32,175 nt of DNA from Clostridiales bacterium (GTDB lineage: Bacteria > Bacillota > Clostridia > Christensenellales > Aristaeellaceae): NCBI GenBank assembly GCA_029012285.1, contig JAQXLU010000114.1, positions 1 to 32,175 of the forward strand. Direction: 5' to 3'. Within the stretch, counting starts at the first letter, position 1. Each line of letters starts with the position of its first letter. Positions 1-6,582 of the stretch are shown here, one piece after another. The notes under the pieces were generated by a model, which was given only the letters and a program-made list of their open reading frames with translations, made no database searches and was not told the DNA's origin. A program made the translations under genes and the position numbers.

Positions 1-765
1 CGAAGAAGATATCTAATCGAAGAATTGCTGCGGGAGCGTCCTTCCTGCCGCCGTCAGGAAATCCCGGCAGACACAGACCGCCAGAAGGTGCTGCTGCGCG
101 GACTAATGAATGTTCGCCACCCGGCACCAATCAGCCAAAAATTTATAGAAGTGCAGGATGCCTATCTGCAAGAGGATGCCGAAGCAAAGGGTATTACGGA
201 TGTGGAAAAACTCACGTCCATGCAGCCGGGGCTGTATCTCTGGCAGGGAGATATTACAACACTCAAGTGCGATGCCATTGTCAATGCCGCAAACTCTGGC
301 ATGACAGGCTGCTATGTGCCAAATCACCGCTGCATCGACAATGCGATTCATACTTTTGCTGGTGTGGAATTGCGACTTGTCTGCGAAGAACTGATGGAGC
401 AGCAAGGGTATCCCGAACCCACAGGTCAGGCAAAAATCACACCTGCTTTCAATCTGCCCTGCCGCTATGTGTTGCACACTGTCGGTCCCATCATCGCCGA
501 ACAGGTAACGAAACACCACCGGGAACTGCTGGCTTCCTGCTATCGTTCCTGCCTGGAGCTGGCGGCAGAAAACAACTTGGAGAGCGTGGCATTCTGCTGT
601 ATCTCCACCGGAGAGTTCCATTTTCCCAATGACCTGGCAGCGGAAATTGCCGTGCAGACGGTCAAAGAATTTATGGCAAGAAAAACAAGCGTGAAGAAAG
701 TGATATTCGATGTATACAAAGATTTGGACAAAGAATACTACACCCGACTGCTCGTCGCAGATTGA
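1..765 (+). CDS. Zinc-type macrodomain protein (protein-ADP-ribose hydrolase), 5' truncated by window edge
   Basis: The frame is open from base 1 (codons read R-R-R-Y-L-I-E-E before the TTG at 25), so the true start lies just outside the window and the TTG is probably internal. Counting from that TTG, the macrodomain core is seen as D-A-I-V-N-A-A-N at residues 83-90. A Cys96...His101-x-Cys103 cluster is followed by I-D-N-A-I-H, and S-T-G-E-F-H-F-P is at 194-201. Macrodomains bind ADP-ribose; the Cys/His cluster and the N-terminal extension mark the zinc-dependent subclass that pairs with class M sirtuins. In the studied staphylococcal and streptococcal systems this enzyme removes the ADP-ribose that the sirtuin adds to a lipoylated GcvH-like protein. 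Its end overlaps the sirtuin gene by 56 bases, so the two are one transcription and probably one functional unit. G+C by eye is lower than in the rest of the window. The family call is firm; the substrate is inferred. Confidence 0.9.
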   Translation, partial: RRRYLIEELLRERPSCRRQEIPADTDRQKVLLRGLMNVRHPAPISQKFIEVQDAYLQEDAEAKGITDVEKLTSMQPGLYLWQGDITTLKCDAIVNAANSGMTGCYVPNHRCIDNAIHTFAGVELRLVCEELMEQQGYPEPTGQAKITPAFNLPCRYVLHTVGPIIAEQVTKHHRELLASCYRSCLELAAENNLESVAFCCISTGEFHFPNDLAAEIAVQTVKEFMARKTSVKKVIFDVYKDLDKEYYTRLLVAD

Positions 766-1567
766 TCGGTTAAAAGAGGCAATTAAAACAACCGATGCCG
801 TGGTAATCGGCGCAGGCTCCGGTCTGTCCACTGCAGCAGGCTTTACTTATACAGGGGAACGCTTTGATAAACACTTCTCCGACTTTGCCAGGAAGTACGG
901 TTTTGATGATATGTGTTTCGGCGGCTTCGATCCGTTTTCCACGCCGGAAGAGTATTGGGCCTATTGGAGTCGGTACATCTATATTAACCGCTATATGGAT
1001 GCACCAAAACCGGTGTACCAAAACCTTTTGAAGCTGGTAGCTGATAAGGATTATTTCGTCATCACCACCAATGTAGATCACTGCTTCCAAAAGGCTGGCT
1101 TTGACAAAGAGCGATTGTTCTACGCCCAGGGCGATTACGGTCTGTTCCAATGCAGTCAACCATGCCGTCAGAAAACATTTGATAATGAAGCAACCATCCG
1201 AAAGATGTTTGCACAGCAAGAGAATATGAGGATTCCTACCGATCTTGTACCCGTTTGTCCGCATTGCGGTAAACCTATGACTATGAATCTGCGTTCAGAC
1301 GATACCTTTGTAGAGGACGAAGGCTGGCACCGGGCGGCAGAGCGGTACAAGAATTATCTCCGCACCCATGAAAGCCAGAAAATCCTCTTTTGGGAATTGG
1401 GCGTTGGGTTCAACACCCCGGTTATCATCAAATACCCATTCTGGCAGTTGACGGTGAAGAACCCCAATGCCACTTATGCCTGTATCAACCAGGGACAAGC
1501 GGTCTGTCCACAGGAAATTGAAAAACAGGCAATCTGTATCAATTCGGGTATTAACAGTTTGCTTTGA
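710..1567 (+). CDS. Class M sirtuin (SirTM), protein ADP-ribosyltransferase
   Basis: 285 residues from the ATG at 710, which lies inside the macrodomain gene. Sirtuin landmarks are G-A-G-S-G-L-S at 34-40 (NAD loop), T-T-N-V-D-H at 119-124, and zinc cysteines Cys148, Cys152, Cys183 and Cys186. Where ordinary Sir2 deacetylases carry the catalytic His of the 'HG' motif, this protein reads A-Q-G-D-Y-G (Gln140). That replacement is characteristic of SirTM enzymes, which act as ADP-ribosyltransferases on lipoylated carrier proteins. The linked macrodomain hydrolase supports that reading. No GcvH-like carrier or lipoate ligase gene follows: the next gene is convergent fumB. The carrier must therefore lie upstream of the window or elsewhere. 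Codon use and G+C match the macrodomain gene rather than the housekeeping genes to the right. A later start is possible, but residues before Gln17 still look translated. Confidence 0.9.
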   Translation: MYTKIWTKNTTPDCSSQIDRLKEAIKTTDAVVIGAGSGLSTAAGFTYTGERFDKHFSDFARKYGFDDMCFGGFDPFSTPEEYWAYWSRYIYINRYMDAPKPVYQNLLKLVADKDYFVITTNVDHCFQKAGFDKERLFYAQGDYGLFQCSQPCRQKTFDNEATIRKMFAQQENMRIPTDLVPVCPHCGKPMTMNLRSDDTFVEDEGWHRAAERYKNYLRTHESQKILFWELGVGFNTPVIIKYPFWQLTVKNPNATYACINQGQAVCPQEIEKQAICINSGINSLL

Positions 1568-1665
1568 ATGCAAATTCATCAAACATGAAGGGCTTATATA
1601 TTGGATGCACATCGCCTTGATCCATTTTGCTTATACACTTACGCTTTTGGGGAATAGTTAAAAGA

Positions 1666-1710
1666 TGCACACCCTCTGAACCTTTACACGAAAGGTCGGT
1701 AGGGTGTGCA
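1666..1710. repeat. Nested hairpin after sirTM
   Basis: A perfect 10-bp inverted repeat (TGCACACCCT at 1666-1675, AGGGTGTGCA at 1701-1710) encloses a second perfect 5-bp stem (CCTTT 1681-1685, AAAGG 1691-1695, loop ACACG). It lies 98 bases past the sirtuin stop and has no U-tract, so it does not look like a simple terminator. It may be a structured RNA or part of a mobile or dispersed repeat. Confidence 0.6.
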
Positions 1711-1732
1711 GTCCGTATCAAAACAGGTCTTT

Positions 1733-1800
1733 ACTTTCAACATATAAACCCGCCCCCACTTCTCCCTGTGAGCAGTGGGGCGGATTTATATGTTGAAAGT
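1733..1800. repeat. Large inverted repeat between convergent genes
   Basis: The arms 1733-1760 and 1774-1800 are complementary over about 27 bp with one mismatch and one extra C, around a 13-base loop. The inner part is G+C-rich (CGCCCC...GGGGCG) and the outer part is A+T-rich (starts ACTTTCAACATATAAA). It sits between the convergent sirTM and fumB genes, so it could act as a bidirectional terminator, but neither side has a clear U-run. The long A+T-rich lower stem is unusual for a terminator and would also fit a miniature mobile element. Confidence 0.7.
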
Positions 1801-1846
1801 GATAAATCTTCGCTCAAGGCCCCTCAGCATTGGCCGCTTCCTCGCC

Positions 1847-2404
1847 TTATGGCTGGATGGATGACAGGTATTCCGCCTGACCAAGCTGGAAGGCATCATT
1901 CCCCTGCGCGTCGATGGCGACCACCAGGGGCAGCTCATGCAGCGTCAGGCGCTTGATGGATTCCGGGCCCAGGTCGTCCCAGCAGATCACCTCAAGAGAG
2001 GTGACGCAGCTGGCCATCAGCGCCGCCGCGCCACCCACGGCTGCGAAATACACCACGCCGTGCTCCTTCATCGCTGCGACAACCGTCTCGCTCCGGCCAC
2101 CCTTGCCAATCATCCCCCGAAGGCCGTGGGCGAGCAATGCTGGTGTCATGGCGTCCATGCGGACGGAGGTCGTCGGCCCGATGGAGCCCACCGGCTTGCC
2201 AGCCGGCGTGGGGGTGGGGCCGGCATAATAGATCACCTGGCCCTCCAGCTCGATGGGCAGCGCCTTACCCTCCCGGAGCAATTCGAGCATCCGCAGATGC
2301 GCCGCATCCCGGGCCGTATATACCGTGCCGGACAACAGGATATGCTCCCCTGCCCGCAGATTCAGCGCGTCCTCGCGGCTCAGTGGGGCGGTCAGCTTCT
2401 TCAT
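1847..2404 (-). CDS. fumB: Class I fumarate hydratase, C-terminal (beta) subunit
   Basis: 185 residues, the usual size for the separate beta chain of the two-subunit, oxygen-sensitive iron-sulfur fumarase (TtdB/FumA C-terminal domain). Visible signature: Y-Y-A-G-P-T-P-T-P-A-G-K-P-x-G-S-I-G-P-T-T near residues 60-80, then G-x-I-G-K-G-G. It interconverts fumarate and malate together with the alpha chain just upstream. A strong GAGGAGG site overlaps the alpha-chain stop, and the gap is 12 bases. The family includes tartrate dehydratase; without a tartrate gene context, fumarase is the better reading. Confidence 0.92.
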   Translation of the reverse strand: MKKLTAPLSREDALNLRAGEHILLSGTVYTARDAAHLRMLELLREGKALPIELEGQVIYYAGPTPTPAGKPVGSIGPTTSVRMDAMTPALLAHGLRGMIGKGGRSETVVAAMKEHGVVYFAAVGGAAALMASCVTSLEVICWDDLGPESIKRLTLHELPLVVAIDAQGNDAFQLGQAEYLSSIQP

Positions 2405-2416
2405 CGTGCATCCTCC

Positions 2417-3259
2417 TCACAGGGTTTTGGCGGCATGGCGGGTGACATGGCAGCTGACGTTCACCGCCACGGGCAAGCCCGCGATGTGGGTCGGGCGGGC
2501 CAAAATGTGCAGCCCCAGGCAGGTGGTTTTGCCGCCCAATCCCTGCGGACCGATGCCACTTTCGTTCACCGCGTCGAGCAGTTCCTGCTCCAATGCAGCG
2601 TAGAAGGGGTCGGGGTTTTGCTGATCCAGGGGAACCATCAACGCGCGCTTGGCCAGCTCGGCCACCTGCTCAAAGTCTCCGCCCACGCCCACGCCCAGCA
2701 CCATCGGAGGGCAGGGATTCGCCCCGGCCAGGCGCACAGTTTCCAGCACGAAATCCTTCACGCCCTGCACACCGGCGGCAGGGGTCAGCATCTGCAAACG
2801 GGACATGTTCTCGCTGCCAAAGCCCTTGGGCGCCACCATCAGCGTCAGGCGATCCCCCGGCACCAGGCGGGTGTGGAGGATGGCTGGCGTGTTGTCCTTG
2901 GTGTTGACACGGCGCAGCGGATCGCCCACCACGCTTTTGCGCAGCAGTCCGTCCACATAGCCGTGCCGCACGCCCTCGTGGATGGCGGCCTCAAAATCAC
3001 CGCGGATGTGCACGTCCTGCCCCACATCCGCGAACACGACCGCCATGCCCGTGTCCTGGCAGATGGGCATCTGCGTCTGGCGGGCGATGGCCTCGTTGCG
3101 CACCAGCAAATCAAGCAGATCCCGGGCGGGGGCGAAGGGCTCGTCCTTGGCGGCGGCGTGGAGCGCGCTGCACACGTCCCCGGGGAGGTTGCGGTTGGCA
3201 TCCACGCACAGCTGGGCCACGGTTTGGGTAATAAGAGAAGCATCAATCTCGCGAATCAT
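2417..3259 (-). CDS. fumA: Class I fumarate hydratase, N-terminal (alpha) subunit
   Basis: 280 residues, matching the stand-alone alpha chain that carries the [4Fe-4S] cluster. The three expected cysteine contexts are present: P-I-C-Q-D-T-G (Cys67), N-P-C-P-P-M (Cys183) and K-T-T-C-L-G (Cys247). The cluster has an open iron site for substrate, and the enzyme catalyses fumarate/malate hydration. The ATG overlaps the rsmI stop as ATGA, so it is translationally coupled to an rRNA-modification gene. Such enzymes are typical of anaerobes because the cluster is oxygen-labile. Tartrate dehydratase alpha is the alternative; I rate fumarase higher. Confidence 0.93.
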   Translation of the reverse strand: MIREIDASLITQTVAQLCVDANRNLPGDVCSALHAAAKDEPFAPARDLLDLLVRNEAIARQTQMPICQDTGMAVVFADVGQDVHIRGDFEAAIHEGVRHGYVDGLLRKSVVGDPLRRVNTKDNTPAILHTRLVPGDRLTLMVAPKGFGSENMSRLQMLTPAAGVQGVKDFVLETVRLAGANPCPPMVLGVGVGGDFEQVAELAKRALMVPLDQQNPDPFYAALEQELLDAVNESGIGPQGLGGKTTCLGLHILARPTHIAGLPVAVNVSCHVTRHAAKTL

Positions 3260-4125
3260 TCCTCGTCCTCCGTCAGCAGCCTTTTCAGCCGCAGCGCCGC
3301 CTGCTTGACGGCGTTTTTCTTTTGCCCCTGCAGCACCAGCTCGCTCTGCGCGTCCCGGAGGTCAAGGCCCTGGAGCAGCTGCTCCACCAGCTGGGCCTCC
3401 AGGGAAACCTCCGCTGCGCGCGAGGGCTCCTCCGGCAGCTTCACCCCATGGAAATCAAGGATGAGGCAGTACTCGCCCTTTTCGGCCTTGGGGTTGGCGC
3501 GCAGCATGGATAGCACCTCCCCTGCCGTGCCGCGGATGGTCTTTTCGTGCAGCTTGGTCAGGTCGCAGGAGCAGGAAATGCGGGTGTCCGGCAAGGTATC
3601 GGCAATCATCTCCACCAGCTCGATCACCCGGTAGGGGCTCTCATGCACCGCTGCCACCTCCACGCCCCGGGCCATGGACAGCAGCTTTTCCCTTAGCGCC
3701 TTCTTCTCCCGGGGCAGAAAGCCGTAGAAGGCGAACTCCCGGGTGTCAAAGCCGCTGACGGACAGCGCGCTGACCGACGCGCAGCAGCCGGGCACGGGGA
3801 TCACCTCGATGCCCCGCTCCACGCAGGCCTTCACCAGGCCATAGCCCGGGTCAGAGATGCAGGGCGTGCCCGCGTCAGTGGTGATCGCCACGTCGATGCC
3901 CTCCGAGAGCATCCGCTCGGCCAGCCATGTCCCCTTGGCATCCTCGTTATGCTGATGGCAGGAGGTCGTCGGTGTGTCGATGGAAAAGACGCTGAGCAGC
4001 TTCTTGGTGACGCGGGTATCCTCCGCAGCGATCAGGGCCACGTTTTTCAGCGTGTCGATGGCGCGCTGCGTCATGTCAGACAGATTCCCGATGGGCGTAG
4101 CCACCACATACAGGGTTGGCATCAT
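3256..4125 (-). CDS. rsmI: 16S rRNA (cytidine-1402 2'-O)-methyltransferase RsmI
   Basis: 289 residues from ATG 4125; a second in-frame ATG follows at 4122, and GGAGGTGG stands just upstream. Tetrapyrrole-methylase fold signature P-I-G-N-L-S-D is at 11-17, A-A-E-D-T-R at 33-38 and D-A-G-T-P-C-I-S-D-P-G at 84-94. The C-terminal K-N-A-V-K-Q-A-A segment fits the RsmI helix-turn-helix tail. It 2'-O-methylates C1402 in the ribosomal P site. The preceding gene, rsmH, methylates N4 of the same nucleotide, so the two modifiers of C1402 are adjacent and overlap as ATGA. The frame stays open upstream inside rsmH, but that extension lacks homology-like sequence, and the start chosen has the ribosome-binding site. 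Confidence 0.95.
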   Translation of the reverse strand: MMPTLYVVATPIGNLSDMTQRAIDTLKNVALIAAEDTRVTKKLLSVFSIDTPTTSCHQHNEDAKGTWLAERMLSEGIDVAITTDAGTPCISDPGYGLVKACVERGIEVIPVPGCCASVSALSVSGFDTREFAFYGFLPREKKALREKLLSMARGVEVAAVHESPYRVIELVEMIADTLPDTRISCSCDLTKLHEKTIRGTAGEVLSMLRANPKAEKGEYCLILDFHGVKLPEEPSRAAEVSLEAQLVEQLLQGLDLRDAQSELVLQGQKKNAVKQAALRLKRLLTEDEE

Positions 4126-5066
4126 TCCACCTCCAGCTTCTCGGCCACACGCAGCTTTGCCGAGCGGGCGCGGGGGTTGCGAGTGACCTCCTCCTCGGAG
4201 GGCGGCACAGCGCCCTTGGCCAGCACCTTGATCTGGGGCTTGCGTCCGCAGGTGCAGATGGGCGCCTTGGGCGGGCAGACGCACGGGTTTTGCAGCCGCT
4301 GAAAGCAGCGCTTGACCATCCTGTCCTCCAGGGAATGGAAGGTGATGACCAGGATGCGTCCGCCGGGCTTGAGGCAAGACACAAAATCGCACAGCGCCTG
4401 ATCGAGGGGATCGAGCTCATCGTTGACCGCGATGCGGATGGCTTGGAAGGTGCGGCGGGCCGGATGCCCGTCGTCCTTGCGGCGCACGGCCTTGGGGATG
4501 GCCGCATCCACCGCATGCACCAGATCGAAGGTGGTTTCAAGAGGCTTCTTCGCCCGGTGCTCGCAGATGATCTGCGCGATGCGGGCCGCCCACTTTTCCT
4601 CGCCATAGTCCTTGATGATGCGGGCGATTTCCTTTTCCGGCCAGGTGTTGAGCAGCTCGGCGGCGGTCATGCCCTGGGTGCGATCCATGCGCATGTCCAA
4701 CGGGGCGTCCTCATGGTAGGAAAAGCCGCGCTCGCCCACATCCAGCTGAGGGGAGGACACGCCCAGGTCGAGCAGCACACCATCCAGCGCGGGAGCCCCG
4801 GCGGATTCCAGCAGCGCCTTGCCATCGTGGAAATTCCCGTGCAGCGCCGTGAAGCCGGGGTAATCCTTCAGCCGCTCCGTGGCTGCCGCGATGGCGGTCA
4901 GGTCGCGATCAATGCCGTAGAGCCTGGCTGTGCCGCCGGATGCGGCCAGCATCGCGCCGCTGTGCCCGCCGCCGCCCAGGGTTCCATCAGCATACACGCC
5001 GTTCTCCTTCACGGCCATCCATTCCAGGACCTCCCTGAGCAGCACCGGCTCGTGGATAAACGCCAT
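4122..5066 (-). CDS. rsmH: 16S rRNA (cytosine-1402 N4)-methyltransferase RsmH
   Basis: 314 residues, normal for RsmH. The start M-A-F-I-H-E-P-V-L-L at 5066 was chosen because GGAGG lies 8 bases upstream and RsmH proteins begin with H-x-P-V-L-L; an in-frame ATG at 5105 has no such support. SAM-binding D-G-T-L-G-G-G-G-H-S is at 28-37 and H-S-L-E-D-R-x-V-K near 230. Partner of rsmI on C1402. In most Firmicutes rsmH heads the mraZ-rsmH-ftsL cell-division cluster; here its neighbours are folC and rsmI, and no division gene is in sight. A 16-bp perfect palindrome lies just upstream (5084-5099). Confidence 0.96.
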   Translation of the reverse strand: MAFIHEPVLLREVLEWMAVKENGVYADGTLGGGGHSGAMLAASGGTARLYGIDRDLTAIAAATERLKDYPGFTALHGNFHDGKALLESAGAPALDGVLLDLGVSSPQLDVGERGFSYHEDAPLDMRMDRTQGMTAAELLNTWPEKEIARIIKDYGEEKWAARIAQIICEHRAKKPLETTFDLVHAVDAAIPKAVRRKDDGHPARRTFQAIRIAVNDELDPLDQALCDFVSCLKPGGRILVITFHSLEDRMVKRCFQRLQNPCVCPPKAPICTCGRKPQIKVLAKGAVPPSEEEVTRNPRARSAKLRVAEKLEVE

Positions 5067-5083
5067 CTGCGCAGCCTCCTTCC

Positions 5084-5099
5084 AGCAAGCATGCTTGCT
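5084..5099. promoter_or_regulatory. 16-bp perfect palindrome upstream of rsmH
   Basis: AGCAAGCATGCTTGCT reads the same on both strands. It lies between the folC stop (5125) and the rsmH start (5066), about 10 bases before the rsmH ribosome-binding site. Having no loop, it looks more like a binding site for a dimeric protein than an RNA terminator. No regulator is identified. Confidence 0.5.
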
Positions 5100-5124
5100 T
5101 GACATCCTATCGTTTGCGTGTCTT

Positions 5125-6405
5125 TCATCGCCAAGGGAGTTGCAATTCCGTCCGCAGCGCCCCGGCGAAGTACAACGAGCCTGCGGCGATCACCACGCCA
5201 TCCTCCCCTGCCAGGGAAAGCGCCAGCGCAAGACCCTCCGCAAGGGTCGCGGCGGGCGTGGCATGGGCCCCACAGTCGTTCAGGCGTGCGGCGTATTCCG
5301 CAGCGGACAGGGCCCGCGGCGTGTCAGGGGTGACAGTCACGATCTCGCGGGAGAGATGCACCATTTGGGACAGCATCTCTGTTTGGAGCTTGTCCGACAG
5401 CACCCCGGTGAGCAGCACGCGCTTGCGCCCAGCCAGGAAGCAGTCCACATACCGCGTGAGCGCTTGCACCCCCTGGGGATTGTGCGCGCCGTCGATGAGG
5501 ACGTTCCCGGCCCATTCCAGACGGGCGGGCCACACGGTGGAGGCAAGCCCCTGGCGCACAGCGGCCTCGGGGATGGTATACCCTTGGCGGCGCAGCTCCT
5601 CCACCAGGGCCAGCGCCAGCATGGCGTTGCGCTGCTGATACTGCCCCGCCAAGCCGATTCGCACCTTTTCCCAGCGCGTTCCCAGCTGGTAGGTGACCGT
5701 CGAGCCATGCAGGTCGCACTGGGCGTCCAGGATAGCGCACTCATCCAGCTGGGTGAGCGGGGCGCACTGCTTTTCCGCCGCTTCGGCAAAGACGCGGCGG
5801 ACGCTCTCCTGCGCGGGATAGCACACCACCGGCACGCCATGTTTGATGATGCCGGCCTTTTCCCCGGCGATGGCCTCCAGGGTGTCCCCCAGGAAGCCCA
5901 TATGATCCAGCCCGATGGCAGCGATGCCGCAGGCGATGGGGCGGATGACATTGGTCGGGTCAAGACGGCCGCCCATGCCCACCTCGACGATGGCGAAGTC
6001 GCACGCCTCCCCGTCGAAAGCCGCCAGGGCCAGGGCAGTGCCCATCTCAAAGGGGGTGACGAACTCCCCTTGCGCGCGGAGGGCTTCCGCCGCCTCCACC
6101 AGGGGGTTGCCGTACCGGACCATCAGCGCATCGGTCAGCGGGACGCCATTCAACCGGATGCGCTCCTGATAGTGCTGCAAAAAGGGAGAGGTATACAGGC
6201 CCACCCGATAGCCCGCCGCTTGCAGCACGCTGGATAGCATGGCGCAGGTGCTGCCCTTGCCGTTTGTCCCGGCGATGTGCAAAAGCGGCGTTTTCATGCT
6301 CACACCCATATGTTCAAGCAGCCCCGACACATGGCGGAAGCCCTGCTTGCTGCCGGTCTGGTAGCTGCCGTGGATGGCGTCGATCACCTGCTGCGCGTTT
6401 CGCAT
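5125..6405 (-). CDS. folC: Folylpolyglutamate synthase / dihydrofolate synthase
   Basis: 426 residues, the family's normal length. The P-loop G-T-N-G-K-G-S is at 46-52, and V-E-V-G-M-G-G-R-L-D-x-T-N marks the Mur-ligase-like ATPase domain. L-I-D-G-A-H-N-P begins the C-terminal domain. It adds glutamate to folates (and to dihydropteroate in bifunctional enzymes), which keeps C1 carriers in the cell; folD in this window uses the product. AAGGAG stands 7 bases before the ATG. It follows valS, a common clostridial order, but a terminator and a separate promoter lie between them, so it can be expressed independently of the T-box. Whether it also has dihydrofolate synthase activity cannot be decided from sequence alone. 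Confidence 0.95.
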   Translation of the reverse strand: MRNAQQVIDAIHGSYQTGSKQGFRHVSGLLEHMGVSMKTPLLHIAGTNGKGSTCAMLSSVLQAAGYRVGLYTSPFLQHYQERIRLNGVPLTDALMVRYGNPLVEAAEALRAQGEFVTPFEMGTALALAAFDGEACDFAIVEVGMGGRLDPTNVIRPIACGIAAIGLDHMGFLGDTLEAIAGEKAGIIKHGVPVVCYPAQESVRRVFAEAAEKQCAPLTQLDECAILDAQCDLHGSTVTYQLGTRWEKVRIGLAGQYQQRNAMLALALVEELRRQGYTIPEAAVRQGLASTVWPARLEWAGNVLIDGAHNPQGVQALTRYVDCFLAGRKRVLLTGVLSDKLQTEMLSQMVHLSREIVTVTPDTPRALSAAEYAARLNDCGAHATPAATLAEGLALALSLAGEDGVVIAAGSLYFAGALRTELQLPWR

Positions 6406-6449
6406 AGGTCTGCTCCTTTGCGGGGATGTTTCGTGGTTTCTGAATGAAG

Positions 6450-6478
6450 ATTATACCACATCCGGGCGGATGTTGCAA
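6450..6478 (-). promoter_or_regulatory. Sigma-A promoter of folC operon with palindrome in spacer
   Basis: -35 TTGCAA (6473-6478), 17-base spacer, -10 TATAAT (6450-6455), about 45 bases before folC. The spacer holds a perfect 7+2+7 inverted repeat, ACATCCG/CGGATGT (6458-6473). RNA polymerase and a repressor could compete at this position. Probable source of folC-rsmH-rsmI-fumA-fumB transcripts. Confidence 0.75.
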
Positions 6479-6500
6479 TCGTTGAAATCGCGCAGCGCCA

Positions 6501-6535
6501 AAACGGAAAACGGCATGACCATATCAGCCATGCCG
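6501..6535 (-). terminator. Intrinsic terminator of valS
   Basis: On the minus strand, arms 6535-6526 and 6520-6511 form a 10-bp stem (CGGCATGGCT / GGTCATGCCG, two G-U pairs) with loop GATAT, followed by TTTTCCGTTTT. It is placed 48 bases after the valS stop. Confidence 0.85.
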
Positions 6536-6582
6536 CGGGGAATGTTGACAGGGCCTCCCCTACCCATTTGACTTCACTTGGT

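Noticed and set aside
1937-3634. 565-codon plus-strand reading frame
   Set aside because: It lies fully antisense to the fumarase genes and rsmI, with His/Gln/Arg-rich nonsense typical of G+C-rich shadows; the minus-strand proteins have clear families.
4126-4392. N-terminal extension of rsmI
   Set aside because: It lies inside rsmH, shows no RsmI-like sequence, and the start at 4125 has its own ribosome-binding site.
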